NCBI GenBank assembly: GCA_965651815.1
Contig: CBFGTJ010000076.1
Location: 1 to 13,980 of the forward strand
Origin: CBFGTJ01 sp965651815
GTDB lineage: Bacteria > Actinomycetota > Acidimicrobiia > Acidimicrobiales > Microtrichaceae
Direction of reading: 5' to 3'
DNA length: 13,980 bases
In this document: piece after piece, positions 1 to 6,424 of the stretch
Layout of the letters: each line of letters opens with the position of its first letter
Position numbering within the stretch: position 1 is the stretch's first letter
Made by a program: the position numbers and the translations under genes
The notes under the pieces: model-generated
The model's database searches: none
Told to the model about the DNA's origin: nothing
Seen by the model: the letters and a program-made list of their open reading frames with translations, nothing else

Positions 1-40
1 TCGCGCCAGTAGCCGCGCCGGACCCCGGCCGGATCACCCC

Positions 41-71
41 GGGCCGGCTCAGTGCTGGGTCGGCTCAGTGC
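41..71. repeat. 16-bp-period duplication around a stop codon
   Basis: A 15-mer, gggccggctcagtgc (41-55), recurs at 57-71 with one mismatch and an offset of 16 bp. The second copy contains the TCA (65-67) that is the TGA stop of the minus-strand gene; the first copy places another TGA just beyond it. The rest of the first 64 bases shows no coding signal that I can support. Similar stop-spanning repeats occur after other genes in the window. Confidence 0.7.
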
Positions 72-841
72 ACCCGGCCCGGGTGCGACGGGCCGGTCTC
101 GACCCGCACCTGCGCCGGGTCGTCCACCCCGAGCGCGCACAGCGTCGCGGCCGTCAGCTCGGCCGCGTCCTGCACGTCGACCGGCTCCCCGGTCGACGGG
201 TCGCCCCACTCCATCCAGTGGTTCACCCCACCCGGCCCGCTGTCGGGGTCACCCGTCGGCGGGTGCCAGCCGACGTCGAGGATCGCGGCCTCCTCGGCCG
301 GTGTCAGCGGCCGGTCCGGCACGTGCACCGACCCGACGACCTCGCCGCGCAGCCACGACCCGTCGTGGGTCGCGAACTGCACGTACCGCGCGTCCTCGCC
401 CAGCTCGAGCAGCAGGTAGGTGTGCCCCTCCTCGAGCATCCGCCGCAGCCAGCCCCCGACCTGGATCGTCACACCCGCCCGGCTGGTCGTCCCGAGCACG
501 GGGCGCTCCTCGGCGAGCCGGCGCCCACCGGGGGTGAGCTCGTGGAGCGTGCCGTCCGGCGCCCGCCCGTACGCCACCACGAGCAGCACGGTCCCCGGGT
601 GCTCCCGGGCCAGCTCGGGCACCGCCTCGACCGGGAGCGTCCAGCCGATCGGGGGCCCGTCGCTCCCCGCGGCGTGCACCACGCCGCGCACCGGCCCGTA
701 GCGCTGCTCCACGAACCAGCGCACCCCGTCGACGTCGAGGCCCGGCGGCAGCTCGACGCGCCGCTGGTCCACCGCTCTCGCCTCCCGCTCGTCCCACACG
801 ACGAACGAGAGCTCGCTCGCGGTCGTCCGCTCCGAACCCAT
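65..841 (-). CDS. TY-Chap domain-like cytosolic protein
   Basis: A 258-residue soluble protein with no signal peptide or membrane segment. Residues about 120-215 look like the actinobacterial TY-Chap N-terminal domain (the T3SS-chaperone/YbjN-related fold): a strand ending RYVQFA (152-157), a basic WLRGEVVGS segment, a PLTPAEEAAI helix, then LGWxPP-like DVGWHPP (189-195) and a Trp-rich NHWMEW (207-212). The N-terminal third (10-110) is not recognised. The ATG at 841 is preceded by a good Shine-Dalgarno (GGAGGAG, about 5 nt away). The family is thought to bind peptides, but its substrates are unknown. The gene is divergent from the metalloprotease gene with 157 bp between. The family call rests on pattern memory, so it is moderate; the CDS itself is secure. 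Confidence 0.62.
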   Translation of the reverse strand: MGSERTTASELSFVVWDEREARAVDQRRVELPPGLDVDGVRWFVEQRYGPVRGVVHAAGSDGPPIGWTLPVEAVPELAREHPGTVLLVVAYGRAPDGTLHELTPGGRRLAEERPVLGTTSRAGVTIQVGGWLRRMLEEGHTYLLLELGEDARYVQFATHDGSWLRGEVVGSVHVPDRPLTPAEEAAILDVGWHPPTGDPDSGPGGVNHWMEWGDPSTGEPVDVQDAAELTAATLCALGVDDPAQVRVETGPSHPGRVH

Positions 842-998
842 GCAACTCCTCCATCCTCCCCCTGTCCCCGATCATGGCGGCTGGCGACCGCCATGTCGCC
901 TGAACGCCGCTCGGCCAGCGGCGCGGAGGAGACCTTCGGTACAGTCGACGCGTCGGCGCCGGTGCGAGGGCCGGCGATCGAGCGGGGAGGGTGGTCCG
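842..998. promoter_or_regulatory. Divergent intergenic region with small hairpins
   Basis: This 157-bp region separates two divergent genes and should hold both promoters. It contains inverted repeats GGCGAC-N6-GTCGCC (883-900) and CGCCGCT-N5-AGCGGCG (905-923), and a TACAGT hexamer (940-945) that could be a -10 for the plus-strand protease. No convincing -35 box accompanies it. GGGGAGGG (984-991) is the protease ribosome-binding site. Confidence 0.35.
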
Positions 999-2201
999 AT
1001 GGGACACGAGTCGCGGGGACGCGGTCGCCGGGAACCGCGGGGTGGCGCCCGCCGGAGCGGGTTGCTCGCCGCCGTCGTGGGGGCCGCGGCCGCCGCGCTG
1101 CTGGCCGCGTGCACACCACCGACCCCGCCGTCACCGCCGGCGGATCCCGCACCGCCGGTGATCCACAGCTTCACCACCCGGGCCGAGCGCAGCGCCGCGC
1201 CCGTGGTCGCCGCGGTCGGTTGGCGGATCAGCGATCCCAACGGCGGCCCGCTCACGTGCCGGGTCGATGCGGACGGCGACGGGAGCTTCGAGCACGAGAT
1301 CGAGCCCTGCCGTTCGGTCGACTCCGTGCTCGGCGACTACCCGACCGCGGGCGTGCGCACGCTGACCCTCGAGGTCGACGACGGTGACTTCCCCCCGGTC
1401 ACCGCCACCACGCAGATCGAGGTGGGCGAAGGTCCCGACGAGACCTACGAGATCACCCTCCGGCTGGACCCGGGCATGCGCCCGGAGTTCCGTGAGGCCT
1501 TCGAGGACGCCGCCCGCCGCTGGGAGGAGGTGATCGTCGCCGGCGTGCCCGACGAGCGCCTCGACCTGGCGCTCAACCCCTTCGGGTTCCCACCGTTCAA
1601 CGGCGTGGTCGACGACGTGCTCATCGACGCCCGCGACGTGCCGATCGACGGGCCCGGCAAGATCCTCGGCCGCGCGGGTGGGTTCGCGATCCGGGAAGCC
1701 CACTGGCAGCCGTACTACGGGATCATGGAGTTCGACACCGCCGACCTCGAGATGCTGGATGCCACCGGCAGGCTCGGCGACGTGATCCTGCACGAGATGG
1801 GCCACGTGCTCGGGCTCGGCACGAACTACCTGCTCATCGGGCTGGTGGACGGCTTCCCCTTCGACCCGCACTACACCGGTCGAGCGGGCGTCGCCGCCCA
1901 CCAGGAGCTCGGCGGTGACCGGTACGTCCCGCTGGAGGACCAGGGCGGGCTCGGCACCGCCGTCGGGCACTGGCGCGAGTCGGTGTTCGGCAACGAGCTC
2001 ATGACCGGCTACCTCAACCAGGGGTCCCAGCCGCTCAGCCGGCTCACGGTCGCCGCGCTCGCGGACCTCGGCTACGGCGTCGACCTGTCCGCCGCGGACC
2101 CGTACTCCATCCCGAGCGGGCCGGCGGCGTCCCGCCAGGAGCCGCCGCTCCACCTGCACACGATCCCGATCGAGCCGGGCATCGGCGGTCCGCGGCGCTG
2201 A
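999..2201 (+). CDS. Leishmanolysin-like (M8) metalloprotease lipoprotein
   Basis: A 400-residue secreted, lipid-anchored zinc protease. An Arg-rich n-region and a hydrophobic stretch lead to the lipobox LLAAC with Cys38, followed by a Pro-rich tether. Residues about 50-150 form a PKD/cadherin-like beta domain (GWRISDPNGG, DADGDGSFE, LEVDDGD). The protease domain starts near 155 with EITLRLDP and the AARRWEEVI helix. Zinc site: HEMGHVLGLG gives H265, E266 and H269; the usual metzincin third His at +10 is Thr275. Instead HWRESVFGNELMTG supplies H324 and the Met-turn M335, 11 residues apart, the arrangement known for leishmanolysin, whose third ligand is distant. The ATG at 999 follows GGGGAGGG; a longer in-frame start at 840 would place 53 Arg/Pro-rich residues before the signal peptide and is unlikely. 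The substrate is unknown. A short hairpin (2215-2231) after the stop may terminate transcription. Confidence 0.85.
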   Translation: MGHESRGRGRREPRGGARRSGLLAAVVGAAAAALLAACTPPTPPSPPADPAPPVIHSFTTRAERSAAPVVAAVGWRISDPNGGPLTCRVDADGDGSFEHEIEPCRSVDSVLGDYPTAGVRTLTLEVDDGDFPPVTATTQIEVGEGPDETYEITLRLDPGMRPEFREAFEDAARRWEEVIVAGVPDERLDLALNPFGFPPFNGVVDDVLIDARDVPIDGPGKILGRAGGFAIREAHWQPYYGIMEFDTADLEMLDATGRLGDVILHEMGHVLGLGTNYLLIGLVDGFPFDPHYTGRAGVAAHQELGGDRYVPLEDQGGLGTAVGHWRESVFGNELMTGYLNQGSQPLSRLTVAALADLGYGVDLSAADPYSIPSGPAASRQEPPLHLHTIPIEPGIGGPRR

Positions 2202-2234
2202 GCACCGGCCGCCGCGGGCCCGGTCGGCCCGGCT

Positions 2235-2282
2235 CGGCCGCGGGCTCAGTCGGCCGCGGGCTCAGTCGGCCGTGGGCTCAGT
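2235..2282. repeat. Three 16-bp tandem repeats over a stop codon
   Basis: Three adjacent copies of cggccgcgggctcagt (2235-2250, 2251-2266, 2267-2282); the third has one change (cggccgtgggctcagt). The third copy contains TCA (2278-2280), the TGA stop of the minus-strand PI-PLC gene, so each copy carries one more TGA past the gene end, in shifting frames because 16 is not a multiple of three. The array lies in the 76-bp gap between two convergent genes. A GGCCCG/CGGGCC hairpin (2215-2231) sits just beside it. Confidence 0.9.
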
Positions 2283-3477
2283 CCGCGGTGGACTCGGCGA
2301 GTCGGTCGTCGTCGCAGTCCGGTGGGGCCGTGACCGGGTTGCACCGGGCGACGACCCCGCCCGGCAGCTCGACGACGTAGCCGGTCTCCTCGTGCGCGAC
2401 GTAGTAGTCGGTCGACAGGAAGTGGGCGCCGCTCTCCAGCGCGGCGTCGCGCAATGCGGTGTCGTCCTCCGGGGCGTGCACGCCGGGCACGTCGGTCCGG
2501 GTGCGGATCAGGTAGCCGTCGAGCGCCCACTTGCGGAGCTGCTCGCCGTCCTCGAGCGAGTCGTCGACCCGCACGAACGCCGCGTCGGGCTCGCCGGGCG
2601 TCGAGGAGGTGAACGCCAGGCGTCCCTCCAGCGCGGGCGCCCCCTCGCGGTACACGTCCGCGCTCGGGCCCGTGTCGACGAGCGCGAACATCACCTTGCC
2701 GCGGCTCTCCTCGACGGTCGGCCACCCGTCGAGCAGCACCGCGTCCTCGAGGGTCTCCCGGTCGCCGCGCACGTCGTCCGGGGTGATGATCCGCTCCCGG
2801 TCGAACACCGACAGCAGCTCCGCCTCCAGGTCGTCGAACAGCTCCGGCGTCATCTCCGGCGGGTCCGCCCAGATGTCACCGAGGTCGGGCAGCTCGACCC
2901 CGATCGACTCGGCGCCCTCCTGCACGGTCTGGGTCTTCGTCTCGATCATCACCATGATCGGGAGGTGGTCGGGGTGCTCCGACGACCACGCCTCGATCTC
3001 GCCGAGGCACGCCACGAGCGTGAGGCAGGTCGAGTTGTAGTCCACGTCCTGGATGTGCTGGACCTTGAAGCCCGGTTGCTGCAGCTCGGCGATCGGCGGC
3101 TCGTCGATGCCCAGGACCTCGAGCGCCCCCGGCGTCGCGTAGAGCCCGCCCTCGGGGTCCGCGACGACGTCCAGCTCGAACTGGCGGATGCCGTGCTCCT
3201 CGAGCTGCTCGGTGAGCGGCAGGTGGGTGTAGTCGATCTCGCGGAACAGCGACGGCGCCAGCGCCTCGAGCGCGCTGGCGAGCTCCTCGCGGGGCGCGAG
3301 GTGGTAGCTGTTGTGCGAGCCGATGACCTGCAGGTGGTTCAGGCGCAGCGGCGCCGGCTCCGCCGGCTCGGAGGCGTCGCCGTCACCGTCCCCGTCATCG
3401 GAGCAGGCGAGGGCGAGCAGGCAGGCTGCGAGCGCAGCGACGAGCGCCGCGCGGCGTGACCACGTACGGAACCGCAT
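2278..3477 (-). CDS. Ca2+-dependent PI-specific phospholipase C lipoprotein
   Basis: A 399-residue exported lipoprotein: RRAALVAALAACLLALAC places the lipid-modified Cys at 25, followed by an acidic DGDGDGD tether. The enzyme domain matches the Ca2+-dependent phosphoinositide-specific PLC group (PI-PLC-C1 type): GSHNSYH with H55 as the probable first catalytic His, GIRQFELDV (96-104) with E101 and D103 as probable metal ligands, the VQHIQD segment with H141 as second His, and MVMIETK (175-181) with E179. TIM-barrel strands continue to STDYYV near the C-terminus. Family members cleave phosphatidylinositol or related glycerophosphodiester head groups outside the cell; the substrate here is unknown. 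The gene lies 58 bp after the methyltransferase gene and may belong to its transcript, though GAGACT six bases before the ATG could also serve as a leaderless -10. The gene end lies in a 16-bp repeat array. Confidence 0.85.
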   Translation of the reverse strand: MRFRTWSRRAALVAALAACLLALACSDDGDGDGDASEPAEPAPLRLNHLQVIGSHNSYHLAPREELASALEALAPSLFREIDYTHLPLTEQLEEHGIRQFELDVVADPEGGLYATPGALEVLGIDEPPIAELQQPGFKVQHIQDVDYNSTCLTLVACLGEIEAWSSEHPDHLPIMVMIETKTQTVQEGAESIGVELPDLGDIWADPPEMTPELFDDLEAELLSVFDRERIITPDDVRGDRETLEDAVLLDGWPTVEESRGKVMFALVDTGPSADVYREGAPALEGRLAFTSSTPGEPDAAFVRVDDSLEDGEQLRKWALDGYLIRTRTDVPGVHAPEDDTALRDAALESGAHFLSTDYYVAHEETGYVVELPGGVVARCNPVTAPPDCDDDRLAESTAD

Positions 3478-3535
3478 CCGCCCAGTCTCGCAGGGCGCCC
3501 GACCTGCCCGCAGGGTCCTGCGTCGACGGCGTGGC

Positions 3536-4150
3536 TCAGGGGGTGCGGGCGGTGCCCACGGTGAACCACGTCCACGGCTTCGGCCCCTTGGCGTAGCGGG
3601 CCTCCACGCGCTCGAGCTCGAACCCGGCGTCGGTCAGCAGGGCCGGGGTGTCACGCGTGAGGTGGCAGCCGCCGGCCACGCGTCGCTGGACCGGCTCCAG
3701 GCGGCGCTGCCAGCGCCGGACGTCCTCGTCGGGGGCGAGGCCGTGCTCCAGGAAGTGGATGCGGCCTCCGGGACGGACCACCCTCCGGAGCTCCGCGAGC
3801 GCCCGCTCGACGTCCGGGATGGTGCACAGGGTGAAGGTCGTCAGCGCCGCGTCGCAGGTGTGGTCCTCCAGCGGCAGCGACTCGCCGTCCACCCCGACGT
3901 GCCGCACCTCGAGGCCGGTGGGGCGCTCCCGGCGTCGGGCACGCGCCCGCGCGACCTCGGAGGGCTCGACCGCGTGCAGCGTGGTGACCTCCCGCGGCAG
4001 CACGGGGAGGTTCGCCCCGGACCCGAACCCGATCTCGACCACGGAGCCCTCGAGGCCCTCGACCGCGCGCCGTCGCCACCGCTCCATCTCGGGGCCGCCG
4101 CAGGTGAGGTCCACCAGCCGCGGCAGGACGTGCTCCCGGTAGAAGCCCAC
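3536..4150 (-). CDS. Class I SAM methyltransferase, METTL7-like
   Basis: A 204-residue protein, the usual size of a Methyltransf_11 domain enzyme. SAM-binding motif I is VVEIGFGSGAN (37-47), the acidic residue closing strand 2 is E62 (AVEPS), the strand 4 region is CDAALTTFTLCTIPD (99-113), and RVVRPGGRIHFLEH (123-136) is the typical post-motif segment. The N-terminus MGFYREHVLPRLVDLTCG resembles METTL7/TMT1-type enzymes and bacterial UbiE-like methyltransferases, suggesting a lipid or small thiol substrate; that is inference. The start is GTG at 4150 with no Shine-Dalgarno; TACGGT (4159-4164 on the minus strand) lies 8 bases before it and could drive leaderless expression. The gene follows the DUF368 gene by 42 bp and precedes the PI-PLC gene. 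Confidence 0.85.
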   Translation of the reverse strand: MGFYREHVLPRLVDLTCGGPEMERWRRRAVEGLEGSVVEIGFGSGANLPVLPREVTTLHAVEPSEVARARARRRERPTGLEVRHVGVDGESLPLEDHTCDAALTTFTLCTIPDVERALAELRRVVRPGGRIHFLEHGLAPDEDVRRWQRRLEPVQRRVAGGCHLTRDTPALLTDAGFELERVEARYAKGPKPWTWFTVGTARTP

Positions 4151-4192
4151 GGCGCCCGACCGTACCCTCCCGGACGATCGGGCCGCCCCGCG

Positions 4193-5119
4193 TCAGGCGC
4201 GCAGGTCCTCGATCTCGTCCTCGACGGTGCGGCCCTCGATCCGCTCGCTGAGGAGCTCGACGCCGAGGACGACCACCGCGCCCACCACCATGAGGACCAC
4301 CGGCAGCAGGACCGGCCCCTCCGGCGCGCCGAGCGCGGTGCTCTCCACCCCCATGGGCCACGGCCACAGCACGCGCAAGGAGCCGAGCATCAAGCCGATC
4401 AGCGCGGCCATCACCGTGTCGTAGTGGTGCTCGAGCGCCCAGTGCAGCACCTGCGAGAACAGCGCGAGCCCGGTCACACAGCCGACGAGGAAGACGGCGA
4501 TCGGCAGCAGGTCGCGCTCGTTCACGGCGCCCAACACAGCGCTGTACATGCCCAGGGTGACGAGCAGGAACGAACCGCTGACACCCGGCAGGATCATCGC
4601 GCAGATCGCGACGGCGCCCGCCCCGAAGAACACCAGCAGGGACGGATCGGTCACCTGCGCCACCGACTCCTCCGAGGTGCCGCCGCGCAGGCCGAGCAGC
4701 ACGAAGGTCAGCACCGCCGCGGCGCCCATGACCAGCGCCCGCTGGGAGTCCCGGCGCTCGACGAGCTTCCAGGCGATCACCACGGAGCCGGCGACCAGGC
4801 CGAGGAACAGCCCCGACATCGACTCCGGGTGGTCCTCCAGCAGCGTCTCGATCAGGTGCGACAGCGCGAGCACGGCCGTGCCGATGCCGGCGAGCAGGGC
4901 GATGAGGAAGCCCCAGTCGACCTCCCGCAGCCGCTCGACGCACCCACGCACGTCGAGCCGCAGCAGGCTGCCGATCGCGAGGGAGCCCGCACGGATCGTG
5001 GCGACCAGCCGCCGGTAGATGCCGAACACGAGCGCCACCGTGCCGCCGGACACGCCGGGGACGATGTCGGCGGCCCCCATGAAGAAGCCGCGCACGAAGG
5101 TGAGCGGGAGTTCGCGCAT
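4193..5119 (-). CDS. DUF368 membrane protein, C55-P translocase family
   Basis: A 308-residue polytopic membrane protein with about eight to nine hydrophobic segments. It carries the two DUF368 signatures in an internal pseudo-repeat: GAADIVPGVSGGT (15-27) and MILPGVSGS (175-183). DUF368 proteins were shown to take part in recycling undecaprenyl phosphate (C55-P) across the cytoplasmic membrane (PopT family), returning the carrier lipid used for peptidoglycan and other envelope polymers. The C-terminal tail is charged and cytosolic-like (SERIEGRTVEDEIEDLRA). There is no Shine-Dalgarno before the ATG at 5119; TAGGGT (5126-5131, minus strand) ends six bases upstream, which fits a leaderless transcript. 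It is first in a cluster with a methyltransferase and a phospholipase, all plausibly linked to membrane lipids. Confidence 0.9.
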   Translation of the reverse strand: MRELPLTFVRGFFMGAADIVPGVSGGTVALVFGIYRRLVATIRAGSLAIGSLLRLDVRGCVERLREVDWGFLIALLAGIGTAVLALSHLIETLLEDHPESMSGLFLGLVAGSVVIAWKLVERRDSQRALVMGAAAVLTFVLLGLRGGTSEESVAQVTDPSLLVFFGAGAVAICAMILPGVSGSFLLVTLGMYSAVLGAVNERDLLPIAVFLVGCVTGLALFSQVLHWALEHHYDTVMAALIGLMLGSLRVLWPWPMGVESTALGAPEGPVLLPVVLMVVGAVVVLGVELLSERIEGRTVEDEIEDLRA

Positions 5120-5125
5120 TCGCAG

Positions 5126-5131
5126 ACCCTA
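5126..5131 (-). promoter_or_regulatory. -10 hexamer for a leaderless DUF368 transcript
   Basis: Minus-strand TAGGGT fits the actinobacterial TANNNT -10 and is separated by exactly six bases from the ATG at 5119, so transcription would begin at or next to the A of the start codon. No ribosome-binding site is present. No good -35 box is visible. Confidence 0.45.
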
Positions 5132-5182
5132 TCGACGGGAGGTGGACGGGGACCGGATCCGGGCGTGCCGGGCCGGACGCGA

Positions 5183-5209
5183 CGGGGCCCGGGCGTCGCC
5201 CGGGCCCCG
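5183..5209 (-). terminator. Strong GC hairpin terminator
   Basis: A 12-bp perfect stem (5183-5194 with 5198-5209) closed by a 3-base loop lies 25 bp downstream of the stop of the minus-strand lipoprotein gene and upstream of the DUF368 gene. There is no T-tract, which is common for terminators in high-GC actinobacteria. It separates the lipoprotein transcript from the DUF368 cluster. Confidence 0.75.
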
Positions 5210-5216
5210 ACCGACT

Positions 5217-5247
5217 GTCAGCAGCCGACGCTGGTCAGGCAGCCGCC
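5217..5247. repeat. 17-bp-offset duplication around a stop codon
   Basis: On the minus strand the end of the lipoprotein gene reads CGGCTGCCTGAC (containing the stop) and, 17 bases on, CGGCTGCTGAC, the same block less one C. The duplication again gives a second TGA immediately beyond the real stop. It is short and degenerate, so chance is possible. Confidence 0.5.
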
Positions 5248-6110
5248 GACTGGAACGTGTAGGTGTGCCGGCCGTCGGCGCCGCTGAAGGACTGGGTGAA
5301 GTTCTTCGGGCCACCCATGGTGTACAGCCCGCCGCCCTGGACGTCCGGCGGCACGTCGACCAGCGGGATGTTGATGTTCGGGATGGTGAAGCTCCCCGCG
5401 GCCTGGTCGATGATCTGGGCGAGGGTGCCGGTGGCACCGACCCCGACGAACACCGCACCGCCGAGCACGTCGTCGCAGAGGCCCAGGCACGGGATGTTCG
5501 ACACGATCAGGTTGAACGGCGTGCCGATGTTGTCGAACAGGGCGTCGAAGACGAGGTCGAGCAGCGCCCCGGCGTCGCCCGAGGGCAGCGAGCCCGCAGC
5601 GAGGGTGCTGTTCAGCGCCGTCTTGAAGATGTTCGCGACCGAGCCGGCGCCGCCGCTCAGCGAGTTGATCTGGTCCTCCTCGACGGCCCAGGTGTAGGTG
5701 CCGACCACGTCCATCTTGTTGTTCGGGTTCAGCGCGTCGAGCACGTCGAGCGGCTTCACGCCGTTGAACGTGACCTTGGCCTGCTGCCCACCGGTGAGGG
5801 TCCTCGTCTGGTTCTTGCTCGTCGAGGGCAGGGTGGAGCCGGTCACGACCCAGGCCTGCGCGGAGTTCGGCTGGCCGATGGTCACCTTGAACGCGATGTG
5901 CAGCAGGTAGGGCTCGTCCGAGGTGTTCACGCAGACGAGGACGCAGACCTCGTCCTGCACGTTGTTGACCGTCATGCTGGTGCCGCGGAAGGACCAGTTG
6001 ATCGGGTCGGGACCGCCGCCCCCGCCCTCGGGCGGGGGGACGCAGGCAGCCGCCAGCGAGGCGAAGCCCACCATCGCGATGACCGCCACGAGACGTGATC
6101 GTGTGCGCAT
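5235..6110 (-). CDS. Lipoprotein of unknown function with two CxxxC pairs
   Basis: A 291-residue predicted lipoprotein. The signal peptide is MRTRSRLVAVIAMVGFASLAAAC with lipid-modified Cys23, then a PPPEGGGGGP tether. The mature part is rich in Asn, Gly, Thr and Val, with beta-like segments (AFKVTIGQ, QAKVTFNGVKP, TYTWAVEED) and a more helical middle (about 155-205). There are four other cysteines in two CxxxC pairs: C56/C60 (CVLVC) and C208/C212 (CLGLC), likely disulfide-forming or metal-binding outside the cell. I do not recognise the family. Start: GGAGAGG lies 7 nt before the ATG at 6110; the in-frame ATG at 6116 is too close to it, and the longer frame to 6272 adds an unlikely Arg/Pro-rich leader. 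It is transcribed alone, ended by the 5183-5209 hairpin, and divergent from the nuclease pair. Confidence 0.75.
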   Translation of the reverse strand: MRTRSRLVAVIAMVGFASLAAACVPPPEGGGGGPDPINWSFRGTSMTVNNVQDEVCVLVCVNTSDEPYLLHIAFKVTIGQPNSAQAWVVTGSTLPSTSKNQTRTLTGGQQAKVTFNGVKPLDVLDALNPNNKMDVVGTYTWAVEEDQINSLSGGAGSVANIFKTALNSTLAAGSLPSGDAGALLDLVFDALFDNIGTPFNLIVSNIPCLGLCDDVLGGAVFVGVGATGTLAQIIDQAAGSFTIPNINIPLVDVPPDVQGGGLYTMGGPKNFTQSFSGADGRHTYTFQSAAA

Positions 6111-6424
6111 GTCCATTCCTCTCCGAGCGGGCAGGGGTGCCCTGGCTCGAACTCGCCCTTGGTGCCGCGGCACCGTTCCCTCGGCCGGGCAGGACCCGGC
6201 CCCATCGCCTGAAATCACCCGATCAGCACGGTGACTCCGGTCACGGTATCGACCGGAGGGGTCGAAGTCCACATTTCCGGCGCGATTTTCGAGCGTGGTT
6301 CACCCACTGGTCCGGGTCGTTGGTTGACCGTCGATGAACCTCGTTCACCCCTGTCCGGCCTGGCGTGTCCCGGGCGGGGTCCGACCGGCGGGGAAGCCCG
6401 GCGCTGTCGTGCCCGTCTGGGACC
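6111..6424. other. 314-bp divergent intergenic region
   Basis: This is the longest gene-free stretch in the window, locally richer in A+T around 6211-6350 than its surroundings, as expected of promoters. It holds a perfect 14-bp palindrome GGTGCCGCGGCACC (6161-6174) in the probable leader of the lipoprotein gene, the operator-like inverted repeat at 6235-6258, and two imperfect direct repeats beginning GTTCACCC (6298 and 6343) on the nuclease side. TTGACC (6324-6329) could be a plus-strand -35, but no good -10 follows it. I see no small gene here that I can support. Confidence 0.6.
6235..6258. promoter_or_regulatory. Operator-like inverted repeat over a candidate -10
   Basis: Perfect 8-bp arms CTCCGGTC (6235-6242) and GACCGGAG (6251-6258) flank an 8-bp spacer. 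The spacer encloses, on the minus strand, TACCGT (6243-6248), a candidate -10 for the lipoprotein gene starting at 6110. This geometry fits a dimeric repressor site. A second small repeat, GTGAC-N4-GTCAC (6231-6244), overlaps it. The regulator is unknown. Confidence 0.45.

Noticed and set aside
1791..1823. HEMGHVLGLGT as a broken metzincin site
   Set aside because: The missing third His is supplied by H324 before the Met-turn, as in leishmanolysin, so the site looks intact.
3311..5287. Long plus-strand open frame (658 codons) opposite PI-PLC, methyltransferase and DUF368 genes
   Set aside because: Its translation is Arg/His/Gln-rich without any domain, while the opposite strand encodes three recognisable proteins. 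It is a third-position-GC shadow.
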